64,000 nucleotides of DNA, taken from NCBI GenBank assembly GCA_023362775.1, contig JALMGJ010000003.1:177752725-177816724 (forward strand). Reading direction: 5' to 3'. Below, piece by piece: positions 22,521-33,698 of this stretch. Positions within the stretch are counted from its first letter, which is position 1. Every line of letters starts with the position of its first letter. Made by a program: the position numbers and the translations under genes. The stretch is from Charina bottae. Its lineage: Eukaryota > Chordata > Lepidosauria > Squamata > Charinaidae. The notes under the pieces were generated by a model. It ran no database searches. It was not told the DNA's origin and saw nothing but the letters and a program-made list of their open reading frames with translations.

Positions 22521-22848
22521 AAAGGGGGGGGGATGATGGCTCAGTGGTTAAGACGCCAGGCTTGTCGATCGGAAGGTTGGCAGTTCGAAACCCGAGCGCC
22601 GTGTGACGGAGTGAGCTCCTGCACTCGCCCCAGCTCTTGCCAACCTAGCAATTCGAAAGCATGCAAATGCAAGTAGATAAATAGGTACCACTTCGGTGGG
22701 ATGGCAACAGCGTTCCGCGCGCGTCATGCTGGCCACATGACCGTGGAAGCGTCTTTGGACAGCGCTGGCTCTTCGGCTAAGAAATGGAGATGAGCACCGC
22801 CCCCTAGAGTCGGACACAACTGTGCAGGGGAAATCCACTACCTTTACC
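22521..22848 (+). mobile_element. Sauria-type SINE, copy 3
   Basis: Head gatggctcagtggttaagac and B-box cagttcgaaacc, body gcaaatgcaagtagataaat, tail agagtcggacacaactg and ctacctttacct. The duplication ctatgtggaaa / ctatgtagaaa at 22510-22520 and 22849-22859 has one mismatch. A G-rich run sits between the left duplication and the head. Confidence 0.87.
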
Positions 22849-22859
22849 TATGTAGAAAC

Positions 22860-23709
22860 ATGCATTCATTTGCCCATCTGAACCTCGCATGAGATTCAGC
22901 TTCATTGGAGGACCTCTGGTTCCAGTGGTATGACACAGAGCTGTCCTCACTGTCAAAATGATTTGGAAGAAGTTTATTGAACCTGCAGGAGAGCAAGCCC
23001 GGCACTTCATTGTCATTTGGCCTGTTTTAAGGTAGAGGGGTGCTGCAACTCATCTGATTTCCAATCATTTACAAGCCTGCACAGCCCTAGTAAGAAAGCA
23101 AGATACTGATAAATCTCCATTTTGTCCCTTCTTTTCTCTAAGTTAAAAAAGAACAAGTGCTGTAACCTTTTCTTTGTTGATCCTACCTTCTGATCATTTT
23201 GATTAATCTTTTGTTCAGCTTCTAGTTATACAAAATCATTTTGAACCTATAGCAAGCTGAACTACACACAAAATTACATCAGGAAGAAGAATATGTCATG
23301 TAGATGTACAGTAAGTGAATCTGAACAGTTAGCCTCAGATGCCTAAGGTTGCATATGTTTTGGTAGATCATTTGGTCAGTGTCAGTTATGGATATGGATT
23401 ACATATGGATTTTTATATTTATTATGGAATTATAACTGCATTTTTTTTAAATATACATGGATTTTTAATACGTTTTCTGGTTCTATTTAATAATCAGGTA
23501 GTTCTTGCTAACTGTCCACCATTACTCCTAATTTTCTATTTCATCATCTCATTTCTTTCTACTATCTGTATTATAGTTTGTAAAATATATTCTATTGCTG
23601 GGTTCACGCAGCAGACTAAACCATAAAGCAAGTAAAAAACCCAATTGTTCTGATCATATAACATACCATGCCCAAACCAATAAATCATATTATAGTTTAG
23701 TGTGATGGC
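22860..23709. other. No gene; possible extra TIR-like fragment
   Basis: Unassigned except 23599-23700, which begins ctgggttcacgcagca and resembles the end of the TIR element that follows. That could be an adjacent related fragment. Confidence 0.4.
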
Positions 23710-24076
23710 CTGGTTCATACAACATGCTAAAACAATATCTGGGGTGTTATTTGTTTGACCAGTTATTTGTTAGATCAGTTTGGTCTAGTGGTTAAGGCAA
23801 CGGGCTAGAATCCAGGAGACTGTGAGTTCTAGTCCCGCCTTAGGCATGAAAGCCGGCTGGGTGACCTTGGGCCAGTCACACACTCTCAGCCCAACTCACC
23901 TCACAGGGTTGTTGTTGTGGGGAAAATAGGAGGAGGAAGGAGTATTAAGTATGTTCGCCACCTTGAGTTATTTATAAAAATAATAAAGGCGGGATAGAAA
24001 ATAAATAAATAAATCTGTTAATCCATAAATAACCCAACCATATTTTAGTCTACTCTAGCATGTTGTACAAAACCAG
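23710..24076. mobile_element. TIR repeat interrupted by a SINE
   Basis: ctggttcatacaacatgcta at 23710 is inverted at 24056-24076 (tagcatgttgtac, aaaccag). About 130 bp of this short element remain once the inner SINE is removed. No transposase and no certain target duplication, so the superfamily is unknown. Confidence 0.5.
23776..24015 (+). mobile_element. MIR-like (CORE-type) tRNA-derived SINE
   Basis: The tRNA-like head has A-box tggtctagtggttaaggca and B-box gagttctagtcccgcc. It is followed by gggtgaccttgggccagtca, the segment typical of MIR-like SINEs, and a 3' end of the L2 type (ggcgggatagaaaataaata). The head drives pol III transcription and the tail suggests L2 dependence. It is a different family from the BovB-tailed SINEs in this window. 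Confidence 0.75.
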
Positions 24077-25053
<977 letters not shown>

Positions 25054-25345
25054 AACCTAGAAATAACTAAATCATACAATAAGATATATTTATAGATATC
25101 CTTTTATACAAGATGCTATCATACCTTAAGGCATGTTTATTGATTTTATTTTTATGTAATAAAAAGTTGATTTCAACTAGAAATTATTTGCACATGCCAA
25201 GTAAAATCAGGACATCTGCACTTGCTGTTGTAGACAACTATTCATACAATTCACACCCAAAAATCTTTGTTTGTTTGTTTATATATCAAGTTTCTAGCTA
25301 CCCAACTCCATTGACTCTAGGCAGTTTAACATATAATGGCAGTAA

Positions 25346-25680
25346 AAAAGGTAAAGGTTCCCCCCGCACATTTGTGCAGTCGTGTCCGACTCTAGGGGCC
25401 GGTGCTCATCTCCGTTTGTTAGCCGAAGAGCCAGCGTTGTCCGAAGACGCTTCCACGGTCATGTGGCCGCATGACGTGCGCGGAGCGCTGTTACCTACCC
25501 ACCGAAGTGGTACCTATTCATCTACTTGCATTTGCATGCTTTCGAATTGCTAGGTTGGCAAGAGCTGGAGCTAATGCGGGAGCTCACTCCGCACGCAGGG
25601 CTAGGGATTCGAACCTCCGAACTTGCGATCTTCCGATCGACAAGCCTGGCGTCTTACCCACTGAGCCACCACGCCCCACT
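25346..25680 (-). mobile_element. Sauria-type SINE, copy 4
   Basis: Inverted relative to copies 1-3. A perfect 12-bp duplication taatggcagtaa at 25334-25345 and 25681-25692. Complete from the ggtaaaggt tail to the tRNA-like head (ctcagtgggtaagacgcc on the minus strand). It closely matches the copy at 56394, suggesting similar young age. Confidence 0.92.
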
Positions 25681-25769
25681 TAATGGCAGTAATACAAGCC
25701 AAAAGACAGCATCATCCTGAGGCAGCAACAGGCAAATTTCTCCCCAATCACAGAGATAGGAACAGATAA

Positions 25770-26659
25770 AATGTCACCCTAACTGAGAAAGAGCCATGTT
25801 TTTAATGCTCTTTTAAAGGCTGGTAAGGTGGAGGCAATGCAAATTTATGGGGGGATGCTGTTCCAGAGGGCAGATGCTGTGACAGAGATCTGCCTCCTGG
25901 GTCCTGCTAGATGATATTGCTTAACAGATGGGACCAGGATAAAGCCAATTCTGCCAGATCTTACAGGGTGGGCAGAAACCATGGAGACAGACAGTGTCCA
26001 AATAATGAGGCCCTATGCCATGTAGGGCTTTAAAGCTGACAAACAACACCAATAGGTACCAATAGAAACCAATAGGTACCACTGCAATAGAAACCACTGT
26101 AGCTCATGGAAAATGGGTGTTACATGGGCATGACCTGCCCTGCCATCACTGCTTGTGCTGCTGGATTCTGTACCAGCTGTAACTTCCAAAAAGTTTTCAA
26201 GATGGCCCCACATAGACCACATTGTAATAGTCCATCTGCAAGGTGACCAAAATCAAGTAACCATGAGAAGGGCATCTTGATCCAGAAAAGGTTACAAGTG
26301 GCACACAAGGTGAATGTGTGCAAAGGCCATCCTGTCCACAGCTGCCACCTGCTCTTCAAGCAGGACCTGCAAGTGGAAGTGGACCTCCAGATTGTGGACA
26401 AGATTAGAATGGGGTAGTGCAACCCTGTTCAGACCAGAGATGGAAGATCCTCAGCATCAGGAGTTTCAAACACCCACAACCACTCAATCGTGCTAGGGTT
26501 GAACCTGAGCTGGTTTGTCCCTATCCAGACTCTCACAGCCTCCAGGCAATAGGATGTGACTTCAATAGCATTGCTTGGCCAGCCTAGGGATGAGTTGTAT
26601 AACTGATTATCTTCAGTGTGTTGATGAAACCTGACCCTGAACTGATGGATAGTCTAACC
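25770..26659 (-). pseudogene. L2-like ORF2 remnant, RT palm to C-terminus
   Basis: Minus-strand reading gives FHQHTEDNQLY (a decayed FHQYADDTQLY, the RT catalytic box), then TNQLRFNPSTIEW, a LLVQNPAAQAV / HVTPIFHELQWF block and ALWNS-like C-terminal residues. Many stops are present. It continues across the GC-rich insert from 27722-27930, which carries the upstream RT segment. Confidence 0.75.
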
Positions 26660-27721
26660 CAAGGGTCGGAAATGGCGGCTCGCGAGCCAAATGTGGCTCT
26701 TTGGCCCCTTGAGTGTGGCTCTTCCGCAGGCAGGCGTGGCGCGGCAGCGAGTGTGGCGGGGCAGGCACGGCAGCGGGCATGTGCGTTGCTGTGGGCATAC
26801 CGCTGGCAACCTGGCAGCCGTCTCCGGCAGCCATCTTGACGACGGGCAGGGCTTTCCAAACTGTGTGTCGCGTGACAAGCCGGAAGCACTGAAGCGAGTG
26901 GAAATTCTCCGCGCCAATCAGCTGTGCGTCGGGAAGCCCGGCAGCCTGCACGCGCGATTTTTGCCTCCCTGCCAGAACCGAGGGCATTTTCGGGGTCCCC
27001 GGAGCCTACCCTTTCGAAGGGGCAGTGGCAGCAGCAGCAGCAGTGCTGCCCCTTCGAAAGGGCAGGCTCCGGGGACCCCGAAAATGCCCTCAGTTTAGGC
27101 AGGGAGGCTGCGCGCAAGCTGCGCCAGCTGTTCTGCAGGGAGAATTTCCACCCCAGGGCAGCGTGTGCATGTGGGGAGGGGAAGTTTCTGCCTCCCTGCC
27201 GGAACTAAGGGCATTTTCGGGGTCCCCGGAGCCTGCCCTTTCGAAGCGGCAGCGGCAGCAGCAGCTGCAGTGCTGCCCCTTCGAAAGGGCAGGCTCCGGG
27301 GACCCCGAAAATGCCCTCAGTTTAGGCAGGGAGGCTGCGTGCAAGCTGCCTCAGCTGTTCTGCAGGGAGAATTTCCACCCCAGGGCAGCGTGTGCACGTG
27401 GAGAGGGGAGGTTTCTGCCTCCCTGCCGGAACCGAGGGCATTTTCGGGGTCCCCGGAGCCTGCCCTTTCGAAGGGGCAGTGGCAGCAGCAGCTGCAGTGC
27501 TGCCCCTTCGAAAGGGCAGGCTCCGGGGACCCCGAAAATGCCCTCAGTTTAGGCAGGGAGGCTGCGCGCAAGCTGCCTCAGCTGTTCTGCGGGGAGAATT
27601 TCCACCCCAGGGCAGCGTGTGCATGTGGGGAGGGGAAGTTTCTGCCTCCCTGCCGGAACCGAGGGCATTTTCGGGGTCCCCGGAGCCTGCCCTTTCGAAG
27701 GGGCAGTGGCAGCAGCAGCAG
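26660..27721. mobile_element. GC-rich composite insert with hAT-like left end
   Basis: The insert interrupts the L2 ORF2. Its left end reads caagggtcggaaatggcggc, then cgcgagcc and gtggctctttggcccc, a recognisable hAT terminus. A ctttccaaactgtgtgtcgc string at about 26851 recalls the CpG-rich hAT MITEs. The right end has no matching TIR and no 8-bp duplication was found, so it is truncated or rearranged. Most of its length is the 227-bp palindromic array. Confidence 0.6.
26963..27721. repeat. 227-bp tandem array, each unit a long palindrome
   Basis: The landmark gcctccctgcc starts at 26963, 27190, 27417 and 27644, so the period is exactly 227 bp and there are about 3.3 units. In unit 1 the arms 26980-27025 and 27046-27091 are inverted copies (46 nt, one or two mismatches) around a CAG-rich loop of 20 nt. 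Outer arms gcctccctgcc and ggcagggaggc extend the fold to 26963-27108. Units 2 and 3 repeat it; unit 4 stops in the loop. Units differ at only a few positions. The long open frames in all phases are a by-product. Confidence 0.93.
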
Positions 27722-27930
27722 CTGCTGAAACTGACCGTGGAGACCACTGCAACACGGTGCCTCCCATTCCAATCTCCACAGTTGGTCCGGAAGAATGCCA
27801 TAATTGATGGTATCAAAAGCCACTGAGAAATCAAGAAGAACCAGAATGGTTGTGCCTCCTGCAACCTGACTCCAGCACAAAGCACCTACAAGATTGATGC
27901 TAAAGAGAGAATGCGCTATATACAATATTT
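27722..27930 (-). pseudogene. L2-like RT segment upstream of the GC-rich insert
   Basis: Minus-strand peptide TTILVLLDFSVAFDTINYGI then LPDQLWRLEW. This is the L2 RT box LLVLLDLSAAFDTVDHGILL with the first catalytic Asp preserved. With 25770-26659 it makes one L2 ORF2 now split by about 1.06 kb; the residues between box A and the YADD box are missing. Confidence 0.83.
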
Positions 27931-29378
27931 AGAAAAGTAATGGGCCCAAAGTGCATTTTATTGTTTTGTAGTGATTCCTTTGATTTTGACAGTTTGGAAT
28001 AAGCACTAACAGAATTTTTAGTCTCTCTAAGTTATTTGAAGACTCACAGTGCCATCCATTGTGTGATTCCTCAGATATAAGTCCTACTGAATTCTGCAAT
28101 AAGTTAGCTGAAAAATAAACCCCTTGTTGCATCATGCACTGATGGCTTCACTATAACAAATGCAATGGGCATAGTGCAAAACAAGTGGAACCTGCAACCA
28201 AGTGGGAGAAATACTAGGAAATTCAACAGCAAGTTCTAAGTAAGTATACATTGGATTGTAAAATCCTCACCATGAAATTAAACTTACCATATATTATACT
28301 GGCATACATATTTTGCAAATACATATGAAACATTTGTGAGCAAACAATGGATTTTGAGTTGAAGAAGTATCTCAATTTAAAGATATCGGTCAACATTCAT
28401 GGGAAAAAATTATGATGAAATAGACTTGCTACAATAAGAATTTTGTAACTATTTCTAGATGGAGGTTACCCAAGTGAATTTACTTGTGCAATTTACTTAA
28501 GTTTTTTTAGTGACATGTGTACATTTATAAGTAAAAATAATTTCACAATGAGTAATAGAGTTTTCATTAAAAGTCCATTTTTATTTACTAAAACAATTTA
28601 AATAATATTTCTGTCCTTAGAAAACTTGTAATTAGAGGTGAACTAAAATGGCTCAGAATAAATTTTTCTCGGCTTTGTTTATTATATATTCTCCAGAAAA
28701 ACCTTGCCACTTCACTGTACAACAGTTTCTCCAAATATTCTGAACCTTATTTGTGATTATTTCCATTTTTTTTCACAGTGCCACACAATGATTCTAAGTC
28801 TGTGGCATCATGGAGGTTGTAAGATTGTGATAAGAATAATGGCTGTCAACAAAGTTGCTGCTATTAGTAGCAACATTTATGAAAAAGAAGAAATCAGGAA
28901 GAAAGAAGCTGTGCTGCTGCTGCTAATGAAATCCTACCCAAGAAATTGTTAGAGAATGCAATATTGAAAAAAACAGTAAAAGAATATCAAAATCTAGCCA
29001 TGAAAATTAAATGTGAAAAAAGACAGTTCATAAAGTTTCATACCTAGTTTTGTCTCTGAGATCATTCGAACTCAAAACTTGAAAAAATGTACAGTATATA
29101 CTGTTAGTGTGCCAATAACATCAGTGATTTGTCTTTTATGGATGTTGTTGCATACCGACATAGCCAGAAGTTCTGAAGCAAAAGATTACTCAGTTGAAGA
29201 AAGATATTTCACTGAAGGAAGCCTGGGAGATTTCCTTCCTACCAACTGTCAACAAAAATATTTTCTATTTTTTCCTATTCCAATATAGCCTTTGTGTTAG
29301 CTTCACGCAATGATATAAGCAACTTCTGGTAATACATAGAAGATGTTAAGATGTTAGGGGTCTGATGATGATTAAAAT
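27931..29378. other. No gene recognised
   Basis: AT-rich DNA with scattered open frames (for example 28704-28952) that show no domains. No repeat boundary found. Confidence 0.4.
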
Positions 29379-29687
29379 AGGGAAAACTCCAGGGCATCTA
29401 GTGGGAATGGCAGACTGAACGGCTGTGCCCGCTGGTTCAGCAAGCGGAGCTGACAATGCAGTAACTTTTTTCAGGCTCAGGCAGGTTTTCCTGAAGCCCA
29501 GAAATGTTCTCCGGATCAAGAATACCTGGAATTATCCCATCTGTCCTCCTGATGGCTGCTTGCAGCCAGAAGATCGCAAACAGCATTTTGTGCTTGACTG
29601 GTAAGAGAAGCCGGGAGGCTGGGACGTCACCATTTCCCAGCCGCACTGTAGCCTTAAAGGGACACTAAGACCGGCCACCCCATTTCT

Positions 29688-31407
29688 TTTTTCGTTTTCA
29701 TTAGAATTTTTATTAGATTTAAAGCAAAGATAAAAACTTGAAAAAAGAAAAAAACTACAAAAAGAAAAAAAGAAAATTAAAAAGGTGTGAAAACACAAGA
29801 AGAAGAAAATTTTTTAGATTACATAAAGAGGCGACTTCTGACTTTTAACAGCAAGAATATACAACAATTTCCATAATCAATCCCTTACTCTATATCAAAC
29901 CAAAATCATATTATTTCTATAAATCATTCCATTAGCACATTATAAAAATCACTAGTACAATTGCTCCCTCCCCTTATATTAAAAGAAAAGAAAATATATA
30001 AACCTCCTAATCAACTTCCCCCCAAGACAAGATTTATTTAATTTTTTCCTTCCTACCACTATTCTATACATTTCTGTCCACTATAATAAAAATCAAACTT
30101 AAAAGCATATAAATTGTCTGCTCTTATAATGAATAATACTACAATTACAACAATCTTCATCATATTAAACCTAAAACCAAGCATTTATTATTATACCTTA
30201 TTAATCTTAATCCAAGTCATTAAAGAGAAATGAAGTCAAACAAACCCTAAAAGCAATCCAGATGAACCTTCTTAAACCCTTACACCACTTCAAAATAAAC
30301 CAAAGCATTTACATATCTCCACAATACACACAAAGCATTTTTCATAAAGAAATCAGACCGCCCAACTGCCCCCCTTAAAAACTCAGACTTCTCAGCAAAA
30401 ATCCTCCAATAGATAATGACCCCTTCCTTCCCATAACATTATATCAGAAAAACAATTTCACTTATGGTGAAATTATTCAGTCTGTCCCTTTAATTTCTTC
30501 AACTTGACAATCTGGTCATCTGGCATTTCAAAAGAAGCCTTGCTGTCACTAGAAACATTTCTATCGTTGTCAGGTTCTTCAATTTCTTCCACGACATCCC
30601 CAGCCAGATGACACATTTTAGAGCTGATGTTTTCTACAATGTCCCAAATATCTTGCATAATAACTTGACAAGAGTCAAACAGAATCTGTTTAAGGTCTTG
30701 ATGGAAATCTGAGAAAGTCTGCTTGAAATCTTCCATGTCTCACACAGTAGATTATGGCACCCCCTAGGTACTTAACTAGCAAAAGTAGAAGATAATAGAA
30801 AATTCCAAGACTTGTTTACACAAGTGAAAGTATGATAACAAGCAGCTCCCTAGGGAAAGTGGCAGCGGAAAGCTGAAGATTCAAAACAGCAGATTAAAAG
30901 TGTAGGAAAATATTAAGATCTTCAAATTCAGTACAAAAATAAAAACAGGGAGACAATTATTTAATCTCAATCCTCCTTAGTATTTGGATGGGAAACAAGC
31001 CAGAACTTTAAAAGATTTTTAAAAATTAATCCCAAAAATAATGATAAGCACCAAGAGAGATCACTTCTCCTTGCTGTAGAAAGCCTCTCAGGGTACATGA
31101 ACTTAAAAAATATAAATTGGGTGATTTAGAAATGGGGTGGCCATCTTAATGTCTCTTAAGGCTACAGCGCGGCTTGGAAAAAGTGACATCCCAGCCTCCC
31201 GGTGTCTCTTACCAAATTAACATGAACGCTGTTTGCGATCCTCTAGCTGCAAGATGCCATTTTGGAGGACAGATTGGATGATTCAGAGTATTTTCTTTAT
31301 CCAGAAAAACACTCCAGGGCATCAGGAAAAACCTGCCTGAGCCCAAAAACCTACCGCGTTGTCAGTTCTGCCCGCGGAGCCCACGAGCACAGCTGTTCAG
31401 TCTCCCT
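29688..31407 (-). mobile_element. Short-ORF L1-like element (family B), inner copy
   Basis: The target duplication ggccaccccatttct / ggccacctcatttct (29673-29687 and 31408-31422, one mismatch) lies in the 5' UTR of the outer copy. The 1720-bp element is in minus orientation with a T-rich left edge. Its 5' UTR (31407-31130), ORF start and 3' UTR all align with the outer copy, so a family member inserted into another head to head. Confidence 0.85.
30473..30736 (-). CDS. Family B small ORF, inner copy (unknown function)
   Basis: An 87-residue frame starts MEDFKQTFSDFHQDLKQILF and aligns with the outer-copy ORF over the first 55-60 residues (shared MEDFKQ, DLHQD/DFHQD, IVEN, SKMCH, GDVV). The C-terminal part diverges and stops early at 30473, while nucleotide homology to the rest of the outer ORF continues through stops. 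It is acidic and helical in look; I recognise no domain. Confidence 0.5.
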   Translation of the reverse strand: MEDFKQTFSDFHQDLKQILFDSCQVIMQDIWDIVENISSKMCHLAGDVVEEIEEPDNDRNVSSDSKASFEMPDDQIVKLKKLKGQTE

Positions 31408-32806
31408 GGCCACCTCATTTCTAAATCACCAATTTGTATTTTTTTTAAGTATATGTACCCCAAGAGAGGATTTCTACAGCGAGGAGAAGCTGGTTCTCTT
31501 GGTGCTTAGCGTTATTTTTGGGATTACTTTTAAGAAAAAAATTATTTTAAGTTTTGGATTTCGTTTTCCTTCCAAAGGAAATTCCAAAGATTGCGATTAA
31601 ACAATTGTCTTCCTGTTATTATTTTTGTATTAAATTTGAAGATATTAGCATTTTCCTACACGTTGAGTCGGCTGATTTGAACCTTCAACTTTCTGTTTTC
31701 ACTTTCCCTTGAGAACAGTCTGCTATTTTACTCTCACTTTATGTAAACACACTTCGGAACATTTCCATATCTTTGACTTTCGCTGGTTAAGCTCCTAGGG
31801 GCCCCCTTAATCTACTTCGTGCAACATGGAGGATTTCAAACAGTTTTTTTCTGACCTTCACCAGGATTTTAAACAGATTTCTTCTGACTTTTATCAAAAT
31901 TTAATGCAAGATATCCAGGACATTGTGGAAAATATGAGATCTAAAATGTGCCATCAGGTTGGGGATGTGGTGGATGAAACTGGGGGATTTAAGAGTGATA
32001 GAAAGGGACTTCCGGGGTGGAGACAAATGGCAGCTAGGAGAACTTGATAGAAGCTCCATAGCAAAAACAATACCCATGCAGCTTTAAGCCGGTTTTCGCG
32101 AAATAAAGAACTAGCGAACAATGGCAGAGAAAGCGGGATATCGGCTTCTCTGAGAAAAAAGAATTTCAGCGGCTTCGGAGGCAGCGAGTTAAGCGTTTGT
32201 TGGTGTTTTGTGTTGTCAGCGACTCGCAGTGAAAAAGAACAAGCCGGGAAGCCTGAAAGGGAAAGTGGAGCCGCGTGGCAGTGTCTAGAAATAGACAAAC
32301 GCCGCTTTCGCTCCCTGATATAAGATTGGAGTACTACTAAAAGAAAGATTAAAAGCCAAAGATTCTGAACTAAGAAAAAAAGCGAGAGACAGTTGGGTGA
32401 GAAGATTCATAGTTCCTATTTGTAAAAACTTTTTTTTTAAAAAGGACTGATTTAATTAATAATCTAACAAGCCATTTTGTTTTTCTGTAAGACTGTGATT
32501 GCAAAACAAATTCCTTATTTATTTAAAGTTTAGAAATATAATTTCATTTACTATAGATATAATTGTGTAAATTAGAGTAATAAACATATATTGTTAAGTA
32601 GATAAGTAGATAATTAAGTACATTTTGTTAAGTAGTTAAAAATAAGTTAAAGTAATTAATAAGAGATATATAAGAAGTTTATTTTTTCTGATTGTATGTG
32701 AAAGAAATTGAAATAGAAGAAAAGTAATACTCTATAAGGTAATAAGTAAATAAGGATAAAAGTATTAAATATAAATAATTAAAAGAGGGAAAAGATAAAG
32801 AAAAAA

Positions 32807-33698
32807 ATGAGTATGAGTACAAGAAGACAAGGAATGCTGTCTTCACAAGTAAGAAGAAGTTCAGAGACGGGGGAGGGAGAATGGCTAAAGTCACTGTTTG
32901 AAGATTTCACAATAAAAACAACTCAAACAATAACGAAAACAGTGACACATGTTCTGGAAGAAAAACTAGAAGGTTTAGAAAAGAGATTGGAACAAAAAAT
33001 AAGAAAAATAGAAAAAAGTTTGAAAGAAGAAATACATGGAGTGAAGAAACAAACTGAAAAATGCGAGGAGAAAATAGACAAAGAGGAGGAACAAATAACT
33101 ATGTTAGAATGTAAAGAAAAAGAATACTGTATTAGACTAAGAGGAGTAACAGAGGAGAAGGATGATAATACAAGAGAAATTGTTATACAGATGCTAGCAA
33201 ACTTAATAGAGTGGGAGGAAGATAGATTACAGGAAGAGATTGAAAAAATGTATAGGATTAACTCTAAATATGCGATAATGTATAAAAAACCCAGAGACAT
33301 ATTAATAGAATTTTCAAAAAAAAAGAATAAGAAACATGATAATTCAAGCATCCTATAACAAAAAAATAGAAATTGAAGGAAAAGATGTCACTATTTTTAA
33401 GGAAATCCCAGCAAAAATATTAAAAAAGAGAAAAGAATATAGATATTTAACAGATATTTTGAGAAAAAATAATATAGATTTCAGATGGGAAGTACCTGAA
33501 GGTCTTACCCTAACCTTTAAAGGCCAAAGAACTAAACTGAACTCAATCTTAAAAGCCAAAGAATTTTTAAAAAGATTTGAAAAAGAACAAACAAATCCCA
33601 AGGAACAGAAACAAGGGAGGAAAGAAGAAACTTTAAGTCAGAAAGAAGGAGAGGTATCCAACACAAGGGAGTTTACATCATTATTAGTAAATGAGTGA
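32807..33698 (+). pseudogene. L1 ORF1 (RNA-binding chaperone), one frameshift
   Basis: The N-terminal part is followed by a Glu/Lys-rich coiled coil (about residues 45-105). The RRM follows, with YCIRLRGVTEEKDDN and YKKPRDILIEFSKKK. A frameshift near 33330 moves the frame to 33336-33698, which holds the C-terminal domain (VTIFKEIPAKILKKRKEY, ILRKNNIDFRWEVPEGL). These are the three modules of L1 ORF1p, which trimerises and coats its own RNA. The stop at 33696-33698 overlaps the ORF2 start. Confidence 0.88.

Noticed and set aside
25471..25683. Small proteins in SINE regions (also at 11591-11846, 22548-22838, 50069-50282, 56520-56732)
   Set aside because: The same peptides recur wherever the SINE occurs and merely translate its tRNA-derived head and body.
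26584..27885. Several overlapping open frames of 84-187 codons on both strands in the GC-rich region
   Set aside because: They follow the 227-bp tandem palindromes and occur in all phases. They read the same repeat words forwards and backwards and match no protein family, so they are by-products of GC-rich repeats.
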